Below, in pieces: positions 1 through 10,137 of a stretch of DNA of 55,449 nt. Position numbers and translations under genes: made by a program. Below the pieces are notes generated by a model. The model saw only the letters and a program-made list of their open reading frames with translations. It searched no databases and had not been told where the DNA came from. The DNA comes from Gamarada debralockiae (lineage: Eukaryota; Ascomycota; Leotiomycetes; Helotiales; Hyphodiscaceae): the NCBI GenBank assembly GCA_002803225.1, contig NXFV01000312.1:1-55449 (forward strand), written 5' to 3'. The stretch's first letter is position 1. Each line of letters starts with the position of its first letter.

Positions 1-2781
1 AGCCGTACTGTCTGATCATCTGACCCTGACGCCACCTGCTTGCCGCCGGGTGAGAAGGCTACTGAGTAGACTGAGCCTGAATGGCCCTCGAGCGTCTGCA
101 ACGTTGCGCTCCAATCTGCCTGCACTTTCGGTTTCTTCTGGATCCAAGCTGGGATACACTTCTCAAATTTTGCTCGAACAATACTCTTCTCTGGGGCGAA
201 CACAAGGGCCGAACAGTATAGTTGGAGGGGTGTCTGTTCAATCACTGATCGGTTATATAGGGCGAATCTCTTGGCATCATGGATAAATGCGTGCAAATTA
301 GGGCTTTCATTAACCTAAGGACAATTTAATTAGACTTCTATAATGATAGATAGATAGCTTACCGGAACGCAAGCCTCTAAGGAAAGTATTACATGAATCC
401 CTTCAGAAGTCTTCCCCATCCAGCCAAGAGCTTCAAGCCAGTGAAGAAGATGTACCTGGAGGAACTGATGGACTTGGCAGTTGTCGTAAAGCTGAGTATC
501 ACTCTTCTGGAGATGCTGAATCCAGTAGAGACATGCGTACCTGACCTCAGGAGAAAGACGTTGCTCTAATCGAGAACTCTCTATATTAGCCACAAGTGTA
601 CCAGGAGCCTCTTGTCCACAAATATCTTGCTTGAGAGAGTTCGACATAAGCCGGATACACTCATTAGCCAATGTTCGATGTGCTTGCTTCGCGTCCACCC
701 AGAAGTTTGGATCTTTGCATCTTTCTTCGTTGAGGAGGAAGTCGCGAAATGAAGGATGATGCAGATGAAGTGGCCGGGTTTGGTCCTTTGGAATATCCAG
801 TATGGCATGAAGATTCCAGAGCGCCTGTTTAACGTCCGTGTCGGTAATATTGAGTAGAATGCCTAAATGGTAGACAGAAAGCGGTGAGAATAGAATCACT
901 ATACTTCCGACAATATGTTTTAGCCTGCCGTACAACACTTCTCTCTCGTCTGGCTCGTCAGTGCGAATAGAATCTCTGAGAACGGTAATGTAAATGCTGT
1001 CGAGCTGTTTCTCAGGCCCGCCCTTTAAGATGCTGCTACTTGAAAGAATCTTCGCCAGCCTAAGGTCAAAAAGGTCTCTGGCACCACGAATAAATAAGCA
1101 GGCGGTCGAAGCGTAGATGAATAACCCCCCCGCTCGTTGGACAAGATCTTTAGTCTTGATTTCCCCAGGCCAGCCCACAGGAAGATTTTCAAAGTCATCC
1201 CTCATCTCTCTGAATTTCTCTCGAACAAACACCGTTATGTCATGGTTCACCGCATCGAGAGGTACATGGTGGAGAACCAGCTCGTAATGAATGATCCTCT
1301 CCTCTGCCGTTTCACGGAAGCCATGTCTAATCGGCGTTTCTGGCCGACTAGTTAAGAAGATCCGGAGTCGGGCAGTACCTAGCGTGTTTGCCTCCTTCAA
1401 AAGTTGAAGGATTAATTTGGCATCATCTTCCTTTTCACACTCATCTAATGCGTCGATTACGAGAATGATTGAAGAGGAGCTAGCCTCTAACAGGGAGAGC
1501 GGCCGATAGATGAGCTGATTCCACTGGTCTCGTATACCTTTGCTAGCGATGATATTGTCCTTTGAAACAGCGTCGCAAATGTACTGCTTTATCTCCGGTA
1601 TGCTGCTTACAAGCTGCACGGCGATACTTCCAACAAACTTCCCGGCATGGCTAGCATCACCGCCACCTCTTGAGAAGAAGAAGCTGGCCCCGAGACGCTC
1701 TCGTTCAAAGTATCTGCGGGCAACAGTGCGCGCAATCGTCGACTTTCCCGTGCCGGCTAAGCCATGCAGCCAGAAGATGCACCGCTCATCTTGTCCATCA
1801 GCCCAGTCATATATCTCTTGTAGCAAGTCGACTCGGGTATCGGGAAGGCAGGTAGGTGCGTGTTGGTTGTTGTATGAATTGAACGGCGCATCGGCAGCGG
1901 ACGGAAGACGGTCGAGCTCTGGGTTGAGGGATTAGCGCTCCTTTTGATTGCTATATGAGATAAGGTGTAACGTCAAATATTAGGAACTCACCCTTTAAAG
2001 ATATGTCTCCTTCCTCGCAGAGTCGTTTAAACGCTTTGTCCTTTAAAGGTTTGTTGATCTCCTCTCGGAGCCGCTTCAACGCTTTCTTTCCCCCCTCGCC
2101 ATAGAGGAGAGGGATCTGGATATCGAAAATGCCAAATAGCGAGTATGCCTTGTCCTCTTCGCGTGTAGTCTGGCGGTCTTCTGCCCATGACAACCGGTCT
2201 TCGATGTCGAATTGTGACAAAGGTGCTCCCCGAAGCGCGGAAACCGTAATCCCTGTTATCTCGTGGATTTGTCGCTCTAAACTCCTCTTGTCCCCTAGAC
2301 GGTCTCTTTCTTGAGAGAAAAATTCAACCAAACCTGGACTCGGGGCCAGCAGCTCCTGGAGGGTCCAGCCTCGAGTAAACCATTTACTTGACCGAAATGC
2401 TGGTTCCCAAGTATACTTAGTGAACAAGTCACTTGCTTTCCGTTTCTTTGTCGATACATCTGAGAGATAGACATAGCATTTGACCGCATTCTGATACCAG
2501 CGAAACATTGAGTTAATAGCCTCCTGAAGCTCGACGGCATTAGATTTGTCGATACAGCAGGTGTCCACCCAAAAGTATTGCAAGCCATCGCGTCTGGCCT
2601 GTTCTCCGCAGAATCTGATCTTGTCAAAACCTGTCTTGCTCCTTCCATTCCCTTGTATCATGTCCTTAAAGGTGACCTCCTCCAGTCCCCATGTGTGTGA
2701 GAGTATGGCATATGAGGGAATATTATCGAAGAACTCCGTCAGGCTGAACTTGTCATCATTATGGTATTCTAGGAGGCGCAT
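1..2781 (-). CDS. HET-NACHT-WD40 NLR (HET-E/HET-D-like), 3' end off the window
   Basis: Predicted fungal NLR of the HNWD type, which controls heterokaryon incompatibility or non-self recognition in the cytoplasm. Exons 2781-1992, 1918-363 and 314-1 (open at the left edge), separated by introns of 73 and 48 bp with GTGAGT and GTAAGC donors; the frame is continuous through all three. Residues 1-263 are a HET domain beginning MRLLEYH, with AILSHTWG, WVDTCCID and RGWTLQELLAP motifs. The linker contains CLPDTRVDLL. The NACHT domain follows, with Walker A GLAGTGKST and Walker B ILVIDALDE. Exon 3 ends in a first WD40 repeat (LEGHSGSVYSVAFSPGG...VASGSDDQTV). In known HNWD proteins the WD repeats are the highly similar, fast-evolving recognition module; here they lie beyond the edge. 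No stop or frame break is seen in the part visible. Start chosen at the canonical MRLL of HET domains. Confidence 0.9.
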
Positions 2782-3047
2782 TATTCAGACAGGATCTGAG
2801 AGGATGTATGAACGAAAAATTGTCGGTGGAGGGTCGATATACATGTATTTGTTGAGTTAGGAGTACAGGTTGGATCAAGGGTATGTTCAGCTGGACGACA
2901 GCCTTGCGGCATGGCGTAGTGCATCATTGCTTCGAGCGCGCCAGACCAGCCGATCGCGGCCAGCCACTGCAGAAAATCATGGAGGCTGTCTGGACTATTT
3001 TCAAGCGAGTCTGACGCGCGATCGAGCCATGCATCACCAAGGCGCAT
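2781..3047 (-). other. Upstream ORF touching the NLR start codon
   Basis: An 88-codon ORF on the same strand as the NLR ends TAA, with its last base being the A of the NLR ATG (TAATG). No family recognised. It could be an upstream ORF in the 5' leader, an unspliced leader exon, or chance. Unsupported beyond its position. Confidence 0.25.
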
Positions 3048-3059
3048 CTTGTGGGTGAG

Positions 3060-3827
3060 GAAGAACCTGTATATCAGCGCTCAAAGGTAGACCGAAAGCA
3101 GGTATGCGGCAGGTTATGGAAGTTTCTAGAAGAACGCCGCAATTTATATAAATTCGGTATAATGTGCAAAATAATACGGCTAGCGGACTGTTAATATAGT
3201 ATTATATAAATTCGCTTAACGTTTTGTGTCCCTCCCCCTTTGTCCGGATAAATTCGGCATACAGATTTTCTTATACTTCGTGTCTTTAAAGCTTGGAGAT
3301 ATCATTCTTTCTTAATAGAAGCTTCGGATTATAGTCCCGAAATTTAGAGACAGGCCAATAGTTATAATAGAGCAGGGGGGAACAGCTAAAAGGGCTTTCA
3401 ACGCCATCAACGGGACAATTGATAACATGACCACAACTATAGTATTTTCGTACTGCAAACCGAACCCTTATAGAGAAATAGCTAAAGAATAATAGCAAAC
3501 TAATTCTAACTTTATATATTTATGTGGTAGAGATTTGAGACCCCTAAACCATGAAGTTGTTCCGGCACATAGGGTTTTCCGCCACGCAGGGATAGACGTT
3601 ACTAATAAATCTTGAATCTCAAGCCGAATCAAAGATTAGTGTAGGGACAGATGGCAGGGTGATTTCTCCAAGAGCAGATTGGTTTTGAGATGTGCTGTGA
3701 GAGGCAATTTGAAACGAAATCCCGCGTTGCAGCCTTAATTTCCAGGCTTCCAGGTTCGTATGCAGGTAAGCAAACTTTCGCACCGATCTCTTTACTATCC
3801 ATTGTCTTTAACAATACTCTATATTCA
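3060..3827. other. Intergenic, AT-rich stretch without recognisable gene
   Basis: From about 3120 to 3530 the sequence is AT-rich with TATAAATTC-like repeats and short ORFs of no recognisable content; it looks like decayed repeat DNA. The remaining bases downstream of the aldehyde dehydrogenase stop show nothing I can name. Confidence 0.4.
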
Positions 3828-5443
3828 TTAAGCTGTCTTGATCATGACGGATTTCATCTCCAAGAAATTATTCATGCTGCAAAGAAGACCCTCTCTCCCA
3901 ATGCCCGAGCCTTTGTATCCGCCGAATGGCATGTCCTTCGCAGTCGTGGGACTTGTGCAATTCACTCCGACTGTTCCCGCCTCCAGGCCCCTCACAAATC
4001 TCATCGCGCGATCGAGATTTTTGGTGTATACCGAAGCATAGAGCCCGTATTCGCTATTGTTCGCCTTGGTCATGACCTCTTCCTCTGTCGAGAAGACATT
4101 GATGACCACCACGGGCCCGAATATCTCCTCCTTCATGATTTGTGCATCTTCTGGGGTATCGACGAAAATCGTTGGTTTGATAAAGTACCCGGTCTCAATT
4201 GATGTTTCTTCTCCACCGAGTGCCAGCGTGCCTTCCTTCTTGCCAATCTCGATGTATCTTCGGACATTTTCGTGTTGTATTTTGTCGGCTTGAGGGCCAT
4301 GGTTCGTTTCCGGATGTGTCGGATCACCCATCACTGCAGATGAGGAGAACTTCGCCTTGAAGAGCGCAGTGAATTTCTCGGCGATAGTGTCTTGAACATA
4401 CACACGACTGTTCGCCATACACATCTGGCCACTGTTCATCTGCATCGAATGCTGCGTGTCGGCAACAGCGGCCTCGAGATCGGCATCATCAAATACTATC
4501 GCCGGGGACTTGCCACCCAATTCGAGAAGCACCACCTTCAGATTTGATTTTGAAGCCGCTTCCTGAATGAATCTTCCTGTTCTTGTTGATCCGGTAAAGG
4601 AGAGGGCGCGAACATCCATATGGTGGCTCAGGACAGATCCAGACACATTTCCAAATCCAGTAATCACATTGATTACGCCCGGTGGAAATCCAGCCTCCTT
4701 GATGAGTCCCGCCAGTCTAGCAGACTTGAAAATTGTCAGTTTTTGGCCAATTTCAGAACAATCTAGTGACACTTACAGTGAGCGGTGCTTTTTCGCTGCT
4801 TTTTAATACAACGGTGTTGCCAGCACACAATGCTGGCGCAACTTTGTTTGCAAAGAAAAGAAGTGGAAAGTTCCATGGAATGATGGCAGCAACTACTCCG
4901 TACGGTTGCCGTAAGGTCATATTGATATATCCGGGAGTGTTAAGACTCGTCGTTCCTTGGTTGTTGTACCCAGCTTCCGCGTAATGATCGAAGACGCTTG
5001 CGCACTCTGATGCCTGCCAGTATCCTGAAGTTGGGGAGCCCATCGACAAAGCCTCCAAAGTAGCAAGCTCTTTATCATGCTCGCGGATCAGATTTGCAAG
5101 CTTCTTGAAGTACGCTCCTCGCGTTTCTGCTGTTAATGCTGCCCATTGTGGTTGAGCTGCTTTCGCTGCCGCTACAGCTCGATCTGTATCCTCTACGGAT
5201 GCCTCGTGCACTGCACGTGGCTTAGCTGGTGAACATTTTGCAGCGAGATAGGAGGAATCTCACCCTGCGCGACCACTTCAAAAGTCTTCGGCGATATCAA
5301 ATCGAATGTCTTCTTATTAGAGGACTCAACAAACTAGCGATGAACTTTAGTGAGTGTAGCTCATCTTCAGGTTGCGGTCAACTAACCTCGCCATTGATGA
5401 AGAGTCGATTCTCAATTGGCTTGGGCGATATTGAGATAGTCAT
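3828..5443 (-). CDS. Aldehyde dehydrogenase (NAD(P)+-dependent, ALDH superfamily)
   Basis: Cytosolic-type aldehyde dehydrogenase oxidising aldehydes to acids. Exons 5443-5387, 5312-5264, 5210-4777 and 4724-3828 join in frame to 478 residues, close to the usual 480-500. Introns are 74, 51-53 bp class with GTTAGT, GTGAGA and GTAAGT donors. Visible family motifs: LFINGE at the N-terminus, the cofactor-site PWNFP segment, the FTGST loop, the general-base ELGGKSP, the nucleophile in SGQMCMANSR and the C-terminal MPFGGYKGSGIGRE. The start at 5443 gives the expected short N-terminal arm; no targeting peptide is seen. The nucleophile context reads QMC rather than the common QxCC/QTC, still with Cys in place. 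Exon 2 has two in-frame acceptors three bases apart (AAGAAG), so an optional Lys is possible. Substrate cannot be assigned. Confidence 0.92.
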
Positions 5444-5742
5444 GACTTGAGAAAGCTCTACCATGAATTCACAAAGATAAAAATGCGAAGGAAACTATGC
5501 TTCTTATCTGAAATTAAAGTTCTGTCACAATATGTCAGAATTCTCCAAAGATTCAATTTCGAACAGATGCGGTTTGGTGGTAAGTGGGTCAAACGCATGG
5601 AATTCCATCTTGTCATTTGCCAGATTTCAGACGACTCGCATGAACTAAGTCATGTAATCGTTACTAAACGGTCCAACATGGTATTCTTCGAAAGAGGGGT
5701 CTAGATTATCAAAGGGGGAATTGGCGAGCGGAACCCTCCTCC

Positions 5743-5759
5743 CCGAAGCGGTCGTTCGG
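5743..5759. promoter_or_regulatory. CCGAA-N7-TTCGG inverted repeat upstream of ALDH
   Basis: Perfect 5-bp inverted repeat in a GC-rich block (about 5730-5820) about 300 bp upstream of the ALDH start; half-sites resemble those of Zn2Cys6 regulators. Function is inference only. Confidence 0.25.
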
Positions 5760-5958
5760 CCCGACCTCACTTCCTCCCCGCAAACCATTGCTCCGGGAAC
5801 CAACCTTCGGCCCGTCCAGTTCAAGATGTCAAATATTGCAGTTTTGGATGCCTTGCATTGATTTCTCGCGGCTCCGAGATTGAAGGTGGCTTTAAATCAC
5901 TCGATCGTAGCTGAGCTGGAATATCTTCGGCTTCATGCAATAATGTGCTCACTTCCCC

Positions 5959-6846
5959 TCACATCGTGAAGTATCCAGGTTGAAGCTTCACAAATACACC
6001 TTCCGGATCATATTTCTCACTCGCAGCCTTCAACCTTGCATAGTTCTCCGCTCCATAACTCGGGAAGATATCTTGTTCTGCTGCCGCATAGTTCTGGTAC
6101 AGGAATGGGTGCCCAAGATCAAGGGAATATGCTGTTGCGTTGGCTCAATTGATGATGGTGCGTGCTGCGTTTATTATCCTTTCGTCGTCATTGGTAGAAG
6201 TCCACATGATCGCAACATTTAGAACTACAGAAAAAGTTAATATATGGAATATGGAAGGGTTTGCAGTACATACGAATCAATGGCCCATCTTTGTCTGTGA
6301 TTCCCAGAGCACTCCCTCCGTTTTCCGAAAAATGCGATATCATGTCCAAAGTGATAGGCTGCAAAAGTGCGGCTGGGCGAATGCCTGATACATCCTTGAG
6401 AGGATCGACTTCTTCTTTGAAGATGTCCACGATCTTTGATATCAGAGTGGCATCATTCTTTCTCGTCAAAGTCCAGGATGCTTTCCTGTTACGATTTCAT
6501 CAGCCAAGTTGCGTGATAGTTTCGAGCTGAAGACATACTGAAATCCACCAGGATTTGACGCATTCTTGTCGACCGATATTTGAGTCAAATTCGTCATCTG
6601 AATAGAGGAGCCTATGTTTGGCAGTCTTGTGAAATTTTGGAGGATAGGAGGGTTGGCTTCCGGTTTCCCATAGGCAAAACCCACCGAAATGCCATATTCA
6701 TCGATGCTATGACTGTAAAAATATTCCATAAGTACTGCGGCATATGGATCCGACTGTGCGTTGCGGTTGAAGTCAACAAGCCGTGTAGATCGGTGTCTCG
6801 TCAACGGCACTATCGCCGACCTCTGTTGGTGCAAAAGACGTTGCAA
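5959..6846 (-). pseudogene. FAD-linked oxidase (BBE/GlcD type), C-terminal relic
   Basis: Remnant of a secreted-type FAD-dependent oxidase with a berberine-bridge C-terminus. The 3' end encodes ...LYQNYAAAEQD...FPSYGAENYARLKAASEKYDP and ends GYFTM, the classic BBE signature. Upstream an intron (GTATGT...CTGTAG, about 6204-6263) joins GITDKDGPLI to NVAIMWTSTNDDER in frame. Two lesions are visible: an in-frame TGA after ARTIIN at about 6140, where TGG would fit, and a frame change near 6470 between LADEIV and WTLTRKND. The segment around 6580-6790 (VDFNRNAQSDPYA, NPPILQNFT) still reads as the substrate-domain region. I could not find the N-terminal FAD-binding half or the flavinylation motifs upstream, so the gene is truncated as well as broken. 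Confidence 0.7.
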
Positions 6847-8133
6847 CCATTCCGGGAGAAGAGTAGGAAGTGCGTTGAAGTAAGGTGCGTCAAAATCAAG
6901 GCTCTAAGAACAATTGGGCCGCAAGGTGATTCTATAGTGATCGGCGCCCCGTTGATCATGGTTTGAACTGCTAAGCGCCGTAACGAAGCCGAAAGATACT
7001 ACGTTGAGAGCTGCACGATTCAGATCGATACACTTAAAGTGCGGATAAGTATTCGGAAACCCATTTAGAACCCAGTTTATCTTTAACGGTAACTCCGGCC
7101 GGTCAAAACCCGTCGAGGAAGTATCTCGATGCGTCAACCCCAGACCCGTTGCCAATCAAAAGAACTCAACAGCGAGTGATGCATTAAGGCTCAGTCCGAA
7201 GCTGTTCGAGAGGAGGACCGATGCTGCTGAAATGTAAGATTGGGGCACCATTCTGTCTAAACCATCTATCGATTTGCAGTCGAGGTAGAGGAAGATCCAC
7301 ATGTGGATCAGAGCCAGGAGGAGTGCTGCTCAAATTTAACATGTGAAAGCGATGAGGATTGGGAGGGTCATACAAAGCACGTGGAAGGCTATCGTAAAAG
7401 CTGGTGTCTGCCAACCCACACTCCATTTAGAAGCAGTAATAGAGTCATTCATAGGGCTTAAGGTCACTGTCCTCATCAACACCGCGATGTGCTTGCTCGC
7501 TGTTCGAGTGAATTTCGTGCGCGAGAGAATGCCTAGCCACGTTGTGCACAGAGCATTATTTTTGTGCTGACAATATTTAAATTATCCTCCAGAGACAGGT
7601 TCGTTGATCGCAAGGCTAGGAACTGCCCTGGCGTGAGGGTGTAGTAGGCATATATTGAGTGGAGCATTGAAGAGAAGCGCAACAATAAATCCTCTCATTT
7701 ACATTGGTGGATAGTGCATGGCCATGATCACAGAGTACCATCGAAGCAATGCCATATTTGACAAATTTGCCTAATTTGAGAGGATCGATGACAGGCAAGG
7801 ACATTATGATAGGGCAAACTTCACTCGTTTGCTCATGGTAATCATTGTTCGCTTCACTTCTGGAAGTTCGTGGCTCAGAAGGAAGAACGCCAAACATGAA
7901 GTCAAGGTCAAGTAATATTTGTTGATAACTCTGCTATCTTTATTTTCCTTCTTGTTGAGTGACTTGGTCTGCATTGGTGGACGTGAAACTCGAGCAAGGT
8001 AAAACATATGTAGGACTTTGCGTAGTAACTTAGATAAAGTAGATAATACAGTAGATGAGATGGCGTATAATACGCACAAAAACGCCTTCAAATATCCAAC
8101 ATCCCATACCCTACCTTCTAGTGCCATCAGCTC
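6847..8133. other. No confident gene; scattered ORFs
   Basis: Several ORFs of 75-107 codons occur on the minus strand (for example 8127-7804, with a hydrophobic N-terminal segment, and 7155-6904). None shows a family motif or plausible splice joining to the neighbours. Parts may be further remnants of the oxidase gene, but I could not show it. Confidence 0.3.
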
Positions 8134-9687
8134 TTAGTGGACATTCTCTGGTCTGAGCATGAGTTCTAACCGCTGGCGCTTTCCTTCAACTGTCACAGGA
8201 GCATCGAACTTGTGAGCAGAATGGAACTTCCAACGCTTAGCCACAACAAAGTCATCCATGAAAGTTGGGTTGCTCTTGTACTTGAACAACCAGCCACCAT
8301 TAAAGGTGGCGTTTATATCAGGAAGATTGATAAGCATTTCCATGGCAGGCTCAGAGTCGTCTCTGACAGCTTTCATTGCGAGCTCGTACAACTCTGGCTA
8401 GAGAGCAGCCAGAAACATCGCTTTTGGGATCGGTTACAATGATAAACTTACATATTGCTCTCCCCAAGTGGACTCTCCACCTGTCAATGGCTTAGGACAT
8501 TTGATCGGCCAGAACTCCACTACATAATCCGGTACTATGCCATGTTTCCAACCACTCGGGGTACGCTCCACTGTCTTTGCGGACAGAATTGATGCTTCGG
8601 AGCAGAAATTGCAGCTGTTGTATGGCATTTCGACATGTTCTTTGAAGAGCTCAAATTCGGGATCGTAGCTGACATAAGAGTCGTCGTGTGCAGCATTGCA
8701 GGTGATGGAGAACCCTCCTCGCGATCCAAATTCGGGATTCAAAGACCCGCAGAAGGCTTCATACTGCTCGTACAAGGTATGCCATATGCTTCGAGTGCTG
8801 CTTCCACCTTCGCTTGTTCTGCCTCGTCTTTCTCTTCCGCCTCTTGAAGCGCAGCTTCCGCGCCCAGGATTTCGTATTCGATTGTGCGTTTCTGCTCTTC
8901 GTGTTCCAACATCCGCCATTTAAACTTGTCTAGGAGCGTTTCATTCTTGCGACGGTTCAATGCCAAATCCTGTAAATCCGTGAAGGTTGGTGGTACAGGC
9001 CGAAGGATTTCGGAAGGACCAGGCATCGCTTTACTGTCTGCAGCGGCATGAGAGGTAATAGCCTGTTCATCAAGCTCGCCTTCGCCTTCTGGAGAGTCGG
9101 AGTCGGACGTTGCCTCTGAATCCGGTTTGTAGTCGTAGTTGGAATCATCCGCCGGTCCGTCAGAATCCACCAGATCAGATTTATGTATTCGACACGTGTA
9201 ATAACGTCTGGCTCGGTGAGTTCTTCGTAGTTGGAGCTCATGTCGCTATGATAAGACTCGTCGTCCGACAGCCCATCATCAAATATGTCCATTTCCTCGT
9301 GTCTTTGTACTCATCTTCTGCGGGGAAGGCAAATTCGATTACTTCGCCCATATCTAGAGGAGTAGCTACTGTTTGATCGTCAATGGGGATCTCATCTTCG
9401 GCGGTAGAAAAGTATGAGGAGTGGTCGGACATGTACTCATAGTCCGATGTCGTGGGCGGAAGGGCTGCAGGTACAGCGTCTGCCATCGGGGTATCGTCCC
9501 CAGTTTCTGAAAGCCATTATCACTCAGTGTCCAAAATATGCTAGAAGTTGAGATGCGCAATAGGCAAACCTCTATGAGTCTGATTCTGCCCGGTTGAGGC
9601 AGTAGCTAGCGGAGCAACGGTATTGCCACCAATGTGTTCACTGCTGCCCTGAAGTTGTGGCTGTAAAGGGCTTCCGGTTCCGGACAT
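8134..9687 (-). pseudogene. Acidic coiled-coil protein of unknown function, broken by three frame changes
   Basis: Not a family I recognise, but clearly once coding. Start ATG at 9687-9685 (MSGTGSPLQPQ); exon 1 ends 9570 and joins after a 63-bp intron (GTTTGC...TTTCAG) to 9506 in frame (THRETGDDTP). It continues as Asp/Glu/Ser-rich sequence, then a helical stretch (LLDKFKWRMLEHEEQKRTIEYEI, about 8870-8930) and a C-terminal globular part with YEAFCGSLNPEFG, CNFCSEAS and YVVEFWPIKCP. A 3' intron (GTAAGT...CTCTAG, 62 bp, near 8392-8450) joins GEQY to PELYELAMK, ending at the 8134 stop. Between the introns the reading frame changes three times (near 9300, 9185 and 8780), each in the same direction, as expected from three single-base losses. 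Either a decayed gene or assembly deletions; an intact copy elsewhere would decide. Confidence 0.55.
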
Positions 9688-10137
9688 GACGATAGTTGTA
9701 GATTCCTCCGCTCAAGTGAATCTGCCGTTCTTTCTCTTTCAATGGTTTCGAGGTTGTTAAGTAAAACAGCTTTCACGAAGTTGGTGGGACCCTGAAGGAA
9801 CAGGCGCTTCGCGGGGTAATTGAAGCCCAACCGCGTTTCGTGTTGCATGTGGTACACAGTCACGTGAGTTATCTTCAAGGACAGGTAAAATGACTTTGAG
9901 GTAAGCTGACTATAAATCACGTTTTGGAGATTGCCCATTGATTCTGGTTTGAGGCCTAAGGCCGATAGGGAATAGACTACGATGCGAGACTTCCCATCAG
10001 CTTCGAGATCAACAGTCAACTACTAGAACTCATCACGGGCCATCCATTTACGCACGGACTATTATTAACACGCGACTTTCGACGCGTCAACGAATGACTT
10101 CATTTCTCAACCTCGAGCCCCAGACGCTACCTCAGCA
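9688..10137. promoter_or_regulatory. Divergent promoter region
   Basis: About 450 bp separate the start codons of the minus-strand acidic coiled-coil gene and the plus-strand coiled-coil gene, so both must be driven from here. An open frame crosses part of it (10019-9606, minus) but looks incidental. No specific binding site is assigned. Confidence 0.5.

Noticed and set aside
6847..7426. N-terminal FAD-binding half of the decayed oxidase
   Set aside because: I searched both strands for the flavin-binding and His/Cys motifs and could not find them; the ORFs here are unrelated in appearance.
8700..9330. Programmed frameshifting to explain the broken acidic gene
   Set aside because: Three shifts without slippery heptamers or downstream structure are better explained by decay or base-calling errors.
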